Source: JALCLA01 sp965653565 (GTDB lineage Bacteria; Pseudomonadota; Gammaproteobacteria; Xanthomonadales; Xanthomonadaceae). From it: 64,000 nucleotides of DNA. The position numbers and the translations under genes were made by a program. A model generated the notes under the pieces. That model did not search any database. It was not told the DNA's origin and was given only the letters and a program-made list of their open reading frames with translations. Below, piece after piece: positions 14,542-23,088 of this stretch (position 1 is the first letter of the stretch; each line of letters opens with the position of its first letter). The stretch is taken from NCBI GenBank assembly GCA_965653565.1, contig CBFHAI010000006.1:60506-124505 (forward strand). The letters run 5' to 3'.

Positions 14542-14819
14542 TTCAACACCAGCCGCAGCGAGTCATCTTCGAAGGGGTTCGCCGATCGAAAAAGCGGCTC
14601 GATGCCGAGGTCGATCAGCAGCAGCGCGCGCGGGCAGTCGGGCGCGTGGCCCAGGTGGTGCGGCTTGCACCGACGCTTGCGCGCTCCACTGGCGTGCGTC
14701 GCGTCCCACCATTGCCACCGATCGCCAGGCGCGAGGCCGTAGCAGACCGCGCACTGGCCCGGGCCGTAGTTCCATTCGTTGCGCACCAGCGCGCGCCGGC
14801 AGAGGTCGATCGCAGTCAC
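14538..14819 (-). CDS. Small Cys/His phage protein
   Basis: A 93-residue protein with CAVCYG, then CKPHHLGHAPDCP, a likely zinc-binding set. The GTG at 14819, overlapping the previous stop as GTGA, is preferred because it matches the coupling used throughout this operon; an ATG at 14834 would add five residues. Such small zinc proteins accompany replication genes in related phages; no activity is assigned. Confidence 0.6.
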   Translation of the reverse strand: MTAIDLCRRALVRNEWNYGPGQCAVCYGLAPGDRWQWWDATHASGARKRRCKPHHLGHAPDCPRALLLIDLGIEPLFRSANPFEDDSLRLVLK

Positions 14820-15127
14820 GATAATTTTCGCCACCGCTGCACCAACGCAATCGCTTCGTCTGGCGTCGTCACCAAATGCACGGGGCTGCCGCGCCAGTCG
14901 CGCGCGAACGCGGTTTGGTTGTCGTTGAAGCCGGCGCGGCCGTACGCGGTATCGCGATTTTTCGTTTCGACGAGGTGCGTCACACCCACGCAGCCGACGA
15001 GCTTGTCGGGGTAGCCAGGCACCGGCGGCAGGTGGGTATCAATCACGCTGCAGCCGAGTCGGCGAAACGTGTTCGCGATTTCGTCGTGGTTCCCGTCTTT
15101 GCGCGCGAGCGGACGATGACGGCTCAC
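14816..15127 (-). CDS. VRR-NUC-type phage nuclease
   Basis: A 103-residue protein of the compact PD-(D/E)XK class used by phages for structure-specific DNA cleavage. Visible motifs are NHDEIANTFRRLG (Glu16), GYPDKLVG (Asp41) and HLVETK (Glu54, Lys56), the expected active-site order. The GTG at 15127 overlaps the previous stop as GTGA. A role in resolving junctions or processing replication intermediates fits its place in the replication operon. Confidence 0.8.
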   Translation of the reverse strand: MSRHRPLARKDGNHDEIANTFRRLGCSVIDTHLPPVPGYPDKLVGCVGVTHLVETKNRDTAYGRAGFNDNQTAFARDWRGSPVHLVTTPDEAIALVQRWRKLS

Positions 15128-15336
15128 TTCGCCCCCATGTGCCGCGCGCGCCGGGCCGCGCACGAGGCGCAGGCCTTGTACTGACGGCCTTTGCTGTCGC
15201 GCAGCACCACGTGCCCGTCGCTGGCGGTGTGGTGGTTGCCGGTCTTGCAGAAAATCTCACCAGTGGCGACTTCGACGGCGCGACGCTCGGCAATTCGCGC
15301 CGGTGATGTGTGGCTGCGGGCAGGACTATCAGCCAT
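15124..15336 (-). CDS. Small basic phage protein with CxxC
   Basis: A 70-residue protein ending in QYKACASCAARRARHMGAK; with the earlier FCKTGNHH it may bind zinc. It overlaps the RNA ligase end by 8 bp and the nuclease start by GTGA. Function unknown. Confidence 0.55.
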   Translation of the reverse strand: MADSPARSHTSPARIAERRAVEVATGEIFCKTGNHHTASDGHVVLRDSKGRQYKACASCAARRARHMGAK

Positions 15337-15928
15337 TGCCTTTCGCCGCCATGCTCTTCGGCACTTCGTCTTTCTCGATGGTTTTCTTGAAGCCGCTGTT
15401 GGCCGCGGTGTGAAAGACCACGATTCCCTCGGGCTTCATGAAACCAGGCGCGGCGACACTGCCATCGACGGCCAACTTCGCCAGCGTGGTTTCGATGGCG
15501 TCCGTGTCGAAGTTGCCGCGCCACAGCACCGGCACGACATCGCAGCACGCCGGCCGCGCATCTGCCCAGCGCGAGACGTTGAACAGCGAGAAACGCTTCC
15601 GATCCTGACCGTACTTGCGCTGGATGCCCTGGCCCCACCATTCGCCGAAGTGGCGGCCTTCGCCGAGCGAGCTAAGCTCTTCGGCATTCGCCTGCACCCA
15701 CGCAGCGAAGCCGAAGTTGTCATCGGCCGGCGTGATCCAGCGCGAGCGGCTGCCGGCGCACATCACCATGTGCGTGCCTGTCGCGCCGTCGAACCACGCC
15801 GCCACCGCGAGCGGATTGTCAGGTCGACCCGGCGCGATGCAAATCTGCGCGTTCGTGCCGTCGATCTTCTCTGTGACGATGATTTCGCGCGACAGGCGCG
15901 CCATTTTCGGGAAATCTTGGAAGTCCAT
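15329..15928 (-). CDS. RNA ligase, Rnl2-type
   Basis: A 199-residue nucleotidyltransferase. Motif I is EKIDGTNAQ with Lys21 as the AMP-accepting residue; motif III is HFGEWWGQGIQ; motif IV is PEGIVVF; and GFKKTIEKDE is the motif V region. It lacks a long C-terminal domain, so it is shorter than T4 Rnl2. Phage RNA ligases reseal RNAs, typically tRNAs cut by host anticodon nucleases. The ATG at 15928 has a strong AGGAGG site. It lies between the P-like gene and a small Cys protein. Confidence 0.85.
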   Translation of the reverse strand: MDFQDFPKMARLSREIIVTEKIDGTNAQICIAPGRPDNPLAVAAWFDGATGTHMVMCAGSRSRWITPADDNFGFAAWVQANAEELSSLGEGRHFGEWWGQGIQRKYGQDRKRFSLFNVSRWADARPACCDVVPVLWRGNFDTDAIETTLAKLAVDGSVAAPGFMKPEGIVVFHTAANSGFKKTIEKDEVPKSMAAKGNG

Positions 15929-15936
15929 AAATCCTC

Positions 15937-16302
15937 CTACTGCGGGGTGGTGGTGGTGCCGAATCTTTCGGCGAGCTCGCGCATGAACTGCTCTTCGGCC
16001 GCTTTGTCGCCTGGCTTCGGCAGGAACTTCGTCGACGGCAGTTCGATCCGCGGCAGCGCGCGAATCACCGCGCGCGGCGTCGCATCGCCGTCGGCAGCGG
16101 CAACCGTGTGGAAAGCGACTGCAACGCGATCGCGGTCGCTTTCGGTGAGCGCGGCCTCGTTGATCAGGGTGTGCGCCCAAGCCTTCGACACCAGCGGCAC
16201 GTCACTCGCGCCGATGTGCAGGCGGTTCACGGCCAGCAGGTGCATCACGCCGCGCGCGCACGCGTCGACCAGCCAGCGGGGAGGATTGATCAGGGTTTTC
16301 AT
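15937..16302 (-). CDS. Replication protein P-like (helicase loader candidate)
   Basis: A 121-residue protein beginning MKTLINPPRWLVDACARGV. It follows the O-like gene with an ATGA overlap, the position of lambda P, which delivers the host helicase to the origin complex. The opening is shared by small phage proteins in this slot. No Walker motif is present and it is shorter than P, so the role is inferred mainly from position. Confidence 0.5.
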   Translation of the reverse strand: MKTLINPPRWLVDACARGVMHLLAVNRLHIGASDVPLVSKAWAHTLINEAALTESDRDRVAVAFHTVAAADGDATPRAVIRALPRIELPSTKFLPKPGDKAAEEQFMRELAERFGTTTTPQ

Positions 16303-17168
16303 CCGTCGTGCTCGAGGTAGTTGCCGGGGGCGTTGGGGTGGTCGTCGTTGCCGCCTTCGAACAGGCGGCGCGCGACCTGGGTCAGCTTTCCGCCGTCGGG
16401 GTCGGGGGCGTTCGCGGCGCGTTTGCGCGGCGGGTCGATGGGGTCTTTCCACCGCTCTTGGTGCAGGTAGGTCGATGGGTTCGGGATGATTCCGTCGAGC
16501 CACTTGCCCGAGCCCGCCTTGCGCGCGGTGATGTCGGCGAGGATTTCTTTCACGCACTCGTCGAGCTTTTTCTGTTTCCACTTCGCCAACGTGATCGGCT
16601 TGGCCACCTTCGACGGGTAGGCCTTCCAAAACCGCTCGAAGGGGGAGAGGGTCGAATCGTCAGATTCGACATGCTCTTTCTCTTGCTCTGTGTTGTTACT
16701 GTCCTGTCCTGTAGTCCCTGTTTCGGGCGCGGTTTTGTCACGCTCGGTGCGTGACACTTTCGCGACGTTGGCGGGACGCTCAGGGGGTGGCGGTGCAGGC
16801 GGTGCGGGAGGCAAATCTTCCTCCCGGGCCCGCTGTGCCTGCTTTCTACGGGTTCCGAGCAATCGCGTTTTCGCGCTCTTGCCGTGGAACTCATCGAACT
16901 TCGGCATCTGAATGCCGTCGTCTGTTCGGATCAGCCAGCCTTCGTTTTCCATCGCGGCGGCGAAACCGATCACGCCGGACTTATCGTCCAGTACCGCGAA
17001 TGTCACGCGCCGAGCGTGACCATCGCGTGTCTGCTTATCGAACCAGCCCCACACCCGAATCAATTTTCCGACGACCGCATCAGGGTCCAAGCGCAGGGCC
17101 TCGGCGATCGCCCACACCTCGGGTTTGTCGCGCAAGTCAATCTCGACGGCGATCCATTCACCGGCCAT
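16299..17168 (-). CDS. Replication initiation protein, O/DnaT-like
   Basis: A 289-residue protein. The N-terminal 110 residues (WIAVEIDLRDKPEVWAIAE, KLIRVWGWFDKQT, MENEGWLI) form the winged-helix domain typical of phage O-like initiators. A Pro/Glu-rich linker follows (PPAPPAPPPPERP), then a C-terminal domain with FERFWKAYPSKVAKPITL and WLDGIIPNPSTYLHQERW. Linker and C-domain resemble DnaT-like primosome proteins. The ATG at 17168 is 3 bp past the previous stop. It would bind the phage origin, often located within such genes. Confidence 0.8.
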   Translation of the reverse strand: MAGEWIAVEIDLRDKPEVWAIAEALRLDPDAVVGKLIRVWGWFDKQTRDGHARRVTFAVLDDKSGVIGFAAAMENEGWLIRTDDGIQMPKFDEFHGKSAKTRLLGTRRKQAQRAREEDLPPAPPAPPPPERPANVAKVSRTERDKTAPETGTTGQDSNNTEQEKEHVESDDSTLSPFERFWKAYPSKVAKPITLAKWKQKKLDECVKEILADITARKAGSGKWLDGIIPNPSTYLHQERWKDPIDPPRKRAANAPDPDGGKLTQVARRLFEGGNDDHPNAPGNYLEHDG

Positions 17169-17171
17169 GGG

Positions 17172-17534
17172 TTACTCGCAAAGGTGGGTCGAAAGGCCGA
17201 CCGACCACCGCGCCAGCCGCACGGCGGCACACGCGGTGGTGCGGCAGCAGCCGAAGTGCGTCATCACATCGCTCGCCTGGATGCCGGCCGCGAGGTGCGG
17301 GATAGCGAGGATGTGCCTGACGATCACCCAGGGTTGGCAGCGCTTCCGTCGTGCTGGCGGCACCATGCCCCAGCCCCCAGGCAGGCGGCGCACGCGCAAC
17401 GTGCCGACGTAGGGCTTGGCCGGCCCCGGAAAGGGCGGTAGCGGTGGCGGCCCTTCGAGACGCAGCTTGCGGCGCAGCACATAGCGCGCCTGCGCGGCCC
17501 GGTGCGACGCCAGCTGGTGGTGGCTACGGCTCAT
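17172..17534 (-). CDS. Small basic protein with HTH-like C-terminus
   Basis: A 120-residue Arg/Pro-rich protein. The C-terminal part (ASDVMTHFGCCRTTACAAVR) has the spacing of a helix-turn-helix. The ATG overlaps the methyltransferase stop as ATGA. A DNA-binding regulator is possible, but no family is recognised. Confidence 0.5.
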   Translation of the reverse strand: MSRSHHQLASHRAAQARYVLRRKLRLEGPPPLPPFPGPAKPYVGTLRVRRLPGGWGMVPPARRKRCQPWVIVRHILAIPHLAAGIQASDVMTHFGCCRTTACAAVRLARWSVGLSTHLCE

Positions 17535-20086
17535 GCGGCCGCCACGTCCGGCAGCGAGTCGAAGAGCGTCGGCATGGAAAGCTTGCGCTCGGCGACTTCG
17601 AGGTGCTTCACGCCGTCGAAAAAATAGTCGGCGGAAAGTTCGCTGGCGCGCCCTCGCCGGCCAAGGTGCAGCGCACGGACAGGAACAGTGAACAGGCCTC
17701 CGAACGGATCGAAAACCAACTCGCCAGGGTTGCTAAATCGATCAATCAGCCGGTCTACAATGTCGAACTGCAGCGGGCAGATGTGGTTTTCAAGGCCCCT
17801 ACGCGTTTGCTCACCGTTGAGCGTGAGCATCCGGTTGACGTCGTGCCATACGTTCGGGTCGTGGCTGCCTGGCGCCAGCGACATGAACTCCGTCGGCAGT
17901 GCCCCGCGCGCTTCCAACTCTTCGCCGATGCGGATATGTGTCTCGTAGTCGTAGACCTGCGTGACGGACCACTGCGTGAAAAGTTTTGCGAGGACGTCGG
18001 GGCCCATCTTCGCTAGCTCGTCGGCGCGAAGCACCCGGTTGCCACTCGATCGCCAGAAGGCGTGCGCATCGACCTGCCAGCGCGCCAGGGAGTATTCCCC
18101 CTTCGATCGCGTCACCCGCTCATCGGCGTAGCCACGCGAACGGTCAGACTGCGGCTTGTGTAGCAGGATGATGTATTCCGGCGAGCCGACGCCCATCTTC
18201 GTGGCGTCTTTGCACATTTCGGTGTAGCTGAGCCGGTAGGTCTGGTTGTTTTCGCGGACAACGTCGGTGACGACGGTGATCATGCCCGCGTGATCGAACC
18301 CATGCCCCTTGATTCCCAGCGCCGGCATGCCCGAGTAGTGCGCGACCGCTTCCGCGTGGAACGGGCTGACGGTGGGGATGCCGGCGCCCGTGACCGCGCC
18401 GAATTGGATGCGGTCCTTGACGTGGATGCAGGCGATGCGGCCCGGTTTCAGGATGCGCAAAAGTTCCGGGGTCAGAAAGTTCATCTGTTCCCAGAAATGC
18501 CGGTTGTTATCGGTGTGCCCGAAATCGTTGTAGCTCGGGCTGTATTCGTAGTGGTTCGCGAACGGGATCGACGTGACAATCAGGTCGACGGAATTCGTCT
18601 CCATGCGCCGGCACTCATCGACACAGTCGTTGTTTGCGACCAGCCAGCCTTTCCCGCTCGCCTCGATGCGCTCCACGCCGATCGAGCGCTGCAGCACGTT
18701 GGCCATCGCCGCGCTGCTCAAACCATATTCCCGAATAATCGCGCTCATCTTCTCCACCAATTCGTTGTGCCGCGTCCACTTCGCTTTGAGCGCATGCACG
18801 ACTTCGCGCTCGCTCTCGGCGTGCACGATGTGCACCTCGACCGGGTGCGTTTGGAGAAAGCGCTGAATGCGGTGAAGGCTCTGGATGAAATCGTTAAACT
18901 TGAAGCCCACGCCGGCGTAGATCGCCTTGTGGCAGTAGCGCTGGAAGTTGCAGCCAGAACCGGCAAGGACCGGCTTTGCGCTCAGGTATTTGATTCGGCC
19001 ATAGCTGAAATCGACGACCGCCTTTTCGCGCTCATCGAGTTCCTGATCGCCATAGACACTCACCGCATCCGGCACGACCTGTTGAATCGCGTGCCGCTCG
19101 GCTTCGAGGTCGTGCCAGATCAGGGTGTGCGAGTCCGGATCCGCGTCGAGGATTTCGCGCACCTTCGCAATTCGCGCCGGCAGCGTGTCCCGCTTCTCGC
19201 GCGCGGCGTTGACCACGCCCAGGGCCGCGTCCCGAAAGAGGTTGCCCTGACCGTCGCGGTCGGTGCTGGCGGTGGCGTGGTCGACCTTCACTTCGTGGTA
19301 GATCACCGACATCGGTGGCAGGTCGTAGCCGGTGTCGTCGAAGCCCAAGTCGGACGGCCGTTGCAGGAACAGTGCCCAGCTGGCCACCCACAGCCAGAAC
19401 TCGCGCTCCTTGTGCGGGTAGAGCGTCAGGTTGTTCGCTTGCGTGCTGTCGCGCTTGAACCAGCGCGTGAGCGCTTGGCCGGTATCCATCACCCCGAGGA
19501 AGCCGGCGTAGTGGATCAGTTCCTTGTAGCGATTCGGGGAAGGCGTCGCCGTTGCCACGAAGCGGTAGCGCACGTCGTTGAAGAGCGTGAGAAACGCCTG
19601 ATAGGTCTTGCTACCGAAGCTGCGCAGCACGCTAGCTTCGTCGAGGCTGCAGGCGGTGAACGCGTTCGGATCTAGCTTGCCGTCACGGACCGGCTCGTAG
19701 TTCGTCAGATGGATGCCGTCGAAGTCCGGGTCGACATCGGCGGTCTTGTTCACGAACCGGGTCTGCACCCCAACCATCGCCGCGTCTGCGCGGAACTCTT
19801 GCCGCACACCCAGGGGACACACGATGCCGACCGCGCCACCAGCGTGGCGGCGCGCGAGCCGCAGGATTTCGACCTGTTGCAGCGACTTGCCGAGCCCGAA
19901 GGCTTCGAAGAGCGCGCGCTGGCCGCCGAGGCACGCCCACGTCACTGCGGCGCGCTGGTGCGGCTTCAACAGCGGGTGCACGTCGTCGGGCGATACATCG
20001 AAGCCGGCCGGCGCGGCCACGCGGATCTTGCCGCGCAAGAACGCCTCGTATTCGCACGCGACGGAATTTGCCGAAGAGTCGTTCAC
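17531..20086 (-). CDS. Superfamily 2 helicase fused to an N6/N4 DNA methyltransferase
   Basis: An 851-residue fusion. Residues about 35-480 form an SF2/SNF2-like helicase: FGLGKS at 63-68, LDEAS near 150, TATPSPNR, and QSLHRIQRF as the last motif. Residues about 490-851 form a beta-order amino-methyltransferase: TSIPF (a DPPY variant) near 506 and VFDPFGGLFTVPVRA (SAM-binding loop) near 792. The GTG at 20086 overlaps the preceding stop as GTGA. Such helicase-methylase proteins occur in phages, and P1 DarB, which protects injected DNA, has a comparable make-up. DNA modification against host restriction is inferred. Confidence 0.8.
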   Translation of the reverse strand: MNDSSANSVACEYEAFLRGKIRVAAPAGFDVSPDDVHPLLKPHQRAAVTWACLGGQRALFEAFGLGKSLQQVEILRLARRHAGGAVGIVCPLGVRQEFRADAAMVGVQTRFVNKTADVDPDFDGIHLTNYEPVRDGKLDPNAFTACSLDEASVLRSFGSKTYQAFLTLFNDVRYRFVATATPSPNRYKELIHYAGFLGVMDTGQALTRWFKRDSTQANNLTLYPHKEREFWLWVASWALFLQRPSDLGFDDTGYDLPPMSVIYHEVKVDHATASTDRDGQGNLFRDAALGVVNAAREKRDTLPARIAKVREILDADPDSHTLIWHDLEAERHAIQQVVPDAVSVYGDQELDEREKAVVDFSYGRIKYLSAKPVLAGSGCNFQRYCHKAIYAGVGFKFNDFIQSLHRIQRFLQTHPVEVHIVHAESEREVVHALKAKWTRHNELVEKMSAIIREYGLSSAAMANVLQRSIGVERIEASGKGWLVANNDCVDECRRMETNSVDLIVTSIPFANHYEYSPSYNDFGHTDNNRHFWEQMNFLTPELLRILKPGRIACIHVKDRIQFGAVTGAGIPTVSPFHAEAVAHYSGMPALGIKGHGFDHAGMITVVTDVVRENNQTYRLSYTEMCKDATKMGVGSPEYIILLHKPQSDRSRGYADERVTRSKGEYSLARWQVDAHAFWRSSGNRVLRADELAKMGPDVLAKLFTQWSVTQVYDYETHIRIGEELEARGALPTEFMSLAPGSHDPNVWHDVNRMLTLNGEQTRRGLENHICPLQFDIVDRLIDRFSNPGELVFDPFGGLFTVPVRALHLGRRGRASELSADYFFDGVKHLEVAERKLSMPTLFDSLPDVAAA

Positions 20087-21912
20087 GCGACAGCGACCTC
20101 CCGCGCGTGGCGAATCTCGCCCACGTTGGCGGCGACGATCGCTTTCGCGAACGCCGGCGGCACGCCGTTGCCGCACATCCGGACCTGTGCATCCTTCGGA
20201 AGCGGCCGCAACTTACCTTTCTTGTTCGGCACGAGGATGTCGATGATGTAGTCGGCCGGGAAGCCGTTCGCAAGGAACAGTTCCCGCGGCGTCAGCATCC
20301 GCAGACCGATATCGGCGATCGCATAGTCGGTGCCGTCGACGGTCACGAGGCCCATGCGGTCCTTCGTCGTGATCGTGTGCATCGGCTCGTCGCAGGCCGC
20401 GTGCTGGCCGCCCTGGCTGTACGACTTCACGAGAAAGGCGCGCACCTCGGCGTGGTGCTGTCCCTGCGCGGAAACGGTGTGCATCGGCTCGGCCGACGAC
20501 GCGGCCGAACTGGTACCGCGCAGCTTCACCAGCGACGTCGCGACGAGCCGCTGCATGCTGCCCTGCGCACAGACGGTGCCCGCCGGCTCGTCGATGGCGC
20601 GTCCGCCACCCTCGTAGAACCCGCCGTTGGCTTGGTCAAGGTGCGCGGCGATCACGGCGAGCGGCGGATTACCGCCCGGCCGATCGCTGTCGCCGTTCGA
20701 TGTGATCGTCGGGAACGGCTCGCCGGCGGGGCTGCCGATGCTGCCGGCGTGATACTTCGTCAGGAAAGCCGATACCAGCCCCGCTTTGCCGCCGCCCGCA
20801 GCGGTGATCGTTCCCAGCGGCGCATCCGCTGCGTTGCCGGTGGACGCGCCGAATTGGCGTTCGATGGTCGGCGCGATCAGCGCGAAGTGCCCGCCCTTCA
20901 CCTCGGCACATTGCGTGCGCAGCGGCTCGTCGGCGCTCCACACGGCCTGCCGCGACGCATTGGCGTGCTCGGTCAGCACGGGCGCCACCAGCGCATGCTC
21001 GCCGCGGTGCGCGCCGGTGATCGTGCGCATGGGTTCGTCGATCGAGTGCACGCGCGCGTCGCCGGGATGCGTGACGGGCACGATGAAAGGCCGCGTCGCG
21101 TTAATGACGTAGCGGAACACGCCCTTCGCGATGCGGCGCATCGTCGCCGCGGCGAGCGGGCGCTTGACGCCGAGCCGGCGGGCCTCTGCCTGGGAAAGAA
21201 AGATCGACGGACACGGCAGCGAGAAGTCGATGCACTCGGCCGCGGTGCGCCAGGCCTTCAACTTTCCGCGCTTCACCTCCGGGGCGTCCGGTTTCGCGTG
21301 CGTGGCCTGCGGCCACACGATCGGACGGCCGTCGCAACGCGCGATCAGGAAGAAGCGTTTGCGGATCGTCGGCGCGCCGTAGTCGCACGCGCGCAGTTCC
21401 TTCCATTCGACCTTGTAGCCCAGGGCGCGCAGGCGACCGACCCAGCGATCGAACGTTTCGCCCTTGCGCTTCGGACACGGCTGGTCGTCGGCCATCAGCG
21501 GGCCCCACGACTTAAATTCCTCGACGTTTTCGAGCACGATGCAACGCGGCCGTGCTGCGGCTGCCCAATGAATCGCGACCCACGCCAGCGAGCGGATGTG
21601 CTTGTTGCGTGGCTTGCCGCCCTTGGCTTTCGAGAAGTGCTTGCAGTCCGGCGACAGCCACAGCAGGCCGACCGGGCGCCCCTTCGTCACCTTGCGCGGG
21701 TTCACCTCGCGCACGTCGGCGGCCAGGTGCAACGTGCTCGGGTGATTCGCCTGGTGCAGCGCGAGCGCTTCCGGGTCGTGGTTGACCGCGATATCCGGCG
21801 ACACGCCCAGGGCTTGCTCGATACCAGTCGACGCGCCACCGCCACCGGCGAACAGGTCGACGATCAATTCGCCGAAGGTGTCGAACGCGAGCTGCAGCGT
21901 CGGCGCCCTCAT
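20083..21912 (-). CDS. DNA cytosine-5 methyltransferase with tandem repeats
   Basis: A 609-residue C5-methyltransferase, longer than usual phage forms. Visible are motif I DLFAGGGGAS (19-28), motif IV SPDCKHFS with catalytic Cys90, motif VI ENV (128-130), QVRMCGNGVPPAFAKAI as motif X near the end, and KRFFLIA as motif VIII. Between VIII and X, about residues 290-530 hold seven imperfect repeats of 24-44 residues of the form DEPMxTIT...G...ALVAPFL. These replace the usual recognition domain. It overlaps neighbours as ATGA and GTGA, and stands next to a second methyltransferase. Confidence 0.85.
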   Translation of the reverse strand: MRAPTLQLAFDTFGELIVDLFAGGGGASTGIEQALGVSPDIAVNHDPEALALHQANHPSTLHLAADVREVNPRKVTKGRPVGLLWLSPDCKHFSKAKGGKPRNKHIRSLAWVAIHWAAAARPRCIVLENVEEFKSWGPLMADDQPCPKRKGETFDRWVGRLRALGYKVEWKELRACDYGAPTIRKRFFLIARCDGRPIVWPQATHAKPDAPEVKRGKLKAWRTAAECIDFSLPCPSIFLSQAEARRLGVKRPLAAATMRRIAKGVFRYVINATRPFIVPVTHPGDARVHSIDEPMRTITGAHRGEHALVAPVLTEHANASRQAVWSADEPLRTQCAEVKGGHFALIAPTIERQFGASTGNAADAPLGTITAAGGGKAGLVSAFLTKYHAGSIGSPAGEPFPTITSNGDSDRPGGNPPLAVIAAHLDQANGGFYEGGGRAIDEPAGTVCAQGSMQRLVATSLVKLRGTSSAASSAEPMHTVSAQGQHHAEVRAFLVKSYSQGGQHAACDEPMHTITTKDRMGLVTVDGTDYAIADIGLRMLTPRELFLANGFPADYIIDILVPNKKGKLRPLPKDAQVRMCGNGVPPAFAKAIVAANVGEIRHAREVAVA

Positions 21913-22136
21913 GGCAGCGCGCGCCCGATATGAATCAGCACGCTAAGCATCATCAGAACGAAGCCGATCAGCCCACCGAAAAAGCTAAGGCTCGCCACGA
22001 GCAGAAGGCCCTTGTCGAACGGCTCCGGCAGCGGCGCACCGGCCCCGCCTTTGTCAGCCACGCGCAGCACAACGATGCAAGCGATGAAAAGCCCGAAAGC
22101 CAGGCACAGCAGCGCCGACCCAATCTGAAAGATCAC
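21909..22136 (-). CDS. Two-span membrane protein
   Basis: A 75-residue protein with hydrophobic stretches at about residues 4-25 (IGSALLCLAFGLFIACIVVL) and 48-70 (LLVASLSFFGGLIGFVLMM). The GTG at 22136 overlaps the previous stop (GTGA) and its stop overlaps the Dcm start (ATGA). Small membrane proteins early in lambdoid operons include superinfection-exclusion factors; that is only a possibility here. Confidence 0.6.
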   Translation of the reverse strand: MIFQIGSALLCLAFGLFIACIVVLRVADKGGAGAPLPEPFDKGLLLVASLSFFGGLIGFVLMMLSVLIHIGRALP

Positions 22137-22669
22137 GCGCGCGCTCCCATGTGCTGCATCGCCAACACCTGGGCTTCTAGGTGGTTGATCTGGCCGCGCA
22201 GTTGCGCGAGCTCGCGCAACAGGTCGGTAATCTTCGGGTCCGGCGCTACTTCCACTTCGGCCGGCGCCGTCGGTGCCGCTGCAATTCGCTCGCGGCACTC
22301 GCGCTTGCGGCGGATGCTGGCCGAGCGCTCGGCGATTGGGTTGCGGCGCGCGGGCTTGAAGCCTGGGCCGCCCCACAACGGATCGGTGAGCGTAGCGGCG
22401 GTCGTGGTGTAGGCCTGGCGGTTGGCGCGGCCGTCAGCTTCGAGCTCGCGCAGCAGTTGCCGCGCCACGCTGATCGCACGACCTTCATAGCGCGACTTCG
22501 CCCTGCCTTCCTCAATACAGCGGCTTTCGAACTGCGCCGCGATTTCGGACAGCGGCAGCGCTGCGTCGTACGGAAGGATGTCGGCGACGTAGCTGCGCAA
22601 GTCGAAATTGATATCGCGAACGTTTTCGCGCACGGCCTTGAGCGCACGCTGCGTGTTGCTGCTAGGCAT
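22133..22669 (-). CDS. Hypothetical early protein with C-terminal coiled coil
   Basis: A 178-residue protein. Residues 1-90 are helical and charged (ALKAVRENVRDINFDLRSYV; RAISVARQLLRELEADGR) and the last 30 form a probable coiled coil (DLLRELAQLRGQINHLEAQV). The ATG at 22669 follows a GGGGG ribosome site. It comes directly after the CII-like gene. No family is recognised; a winged-helix element around residues 50-90 is conceivable. Confidence 0.55.
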   Translation of the reverse strand: MPSSNTQRALKAVRENVRDINFDLRSYVADILPYDAALPLSEIAAQFESRCIEEGRAKSRYEGRAISVARQLLRELEADGRANRQAYTTTAATLTDPLWGGPGFKPARRNPIAERSASIRRKRECRERIAAAPTAPAEVEVAPDPKITDLLRELAQLRGQINHLEAQVLAMQHMGARA

Positions 22670-22700
22670 CGGATTCCCCCTTTGGTGTGTCACAGATGGC

Positions 22701-22994
22701 TCAACCGATTCCCCGGCGAGCGAACAAGCGAAGTGCGTTCAATTCCTCGCGATCGATGGTGGCCAGCGAACCGTTGTTCGCGCGCGCAACGACTTCGAGG
22801 CCGGCGGCGGCGATGACCTTCGCCCACTCTTCGAGCGTCAGGCAGGCGGTGCCTTGCGTGACGCGGCTGATCGTTGCTTCCGACTTGTCGAGCAACGACG
22901 CGAGCTCCGAACCTTTCACGCCTGAAAGGGCGCGCAAGACCGTGGAAGCGACATTTCTCGAAATTTCATCGGTGGAGTGGGAAGGTGAAGTCAT
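22701..22994 (-). CDS. CII-like transcriptional activator
   Basis: A 97-residue regulator with a central helix-turn-helix (GSELASLLDKSEATISRVTQ) and LTLEEWAKVIAAAGLEV, the layout of lambda CII-type activators that promote lysogeny. The ATG at 22994 is preceded by GAGGTG; an earlier in-frame start would add five residues. It is the second gene leftward after the Cro-like gene, as in lambda. Confidence 0.8.
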   Translation of the reverse strand: MTSPSHSTDEISRNVASTVLRALSGVKGSELASLLDKSEATISRVTQGTACLTLEEWAKVIAAAGLEVVARANNGSLATIDREELNALRLFARRGIG

Positions 22995-23088
22995 GTCAGG
23001 CCACCTCAAGGAAATTGCGAACGTGCAGAAGGCTCATCCCATCAGCGTCACTGCGGCGAACACGCACGATTGCAGGCATGGCAGTGGC

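Noticed and set aside
20068..21933. Long open frame on the plus strand opposite the cytosine methyltransferase
   Set aside because: It is the high-GC antisense shadow of the methyltransferase gene, Arg/Ala/His-rich with no recognisable domain and no ribosome site.
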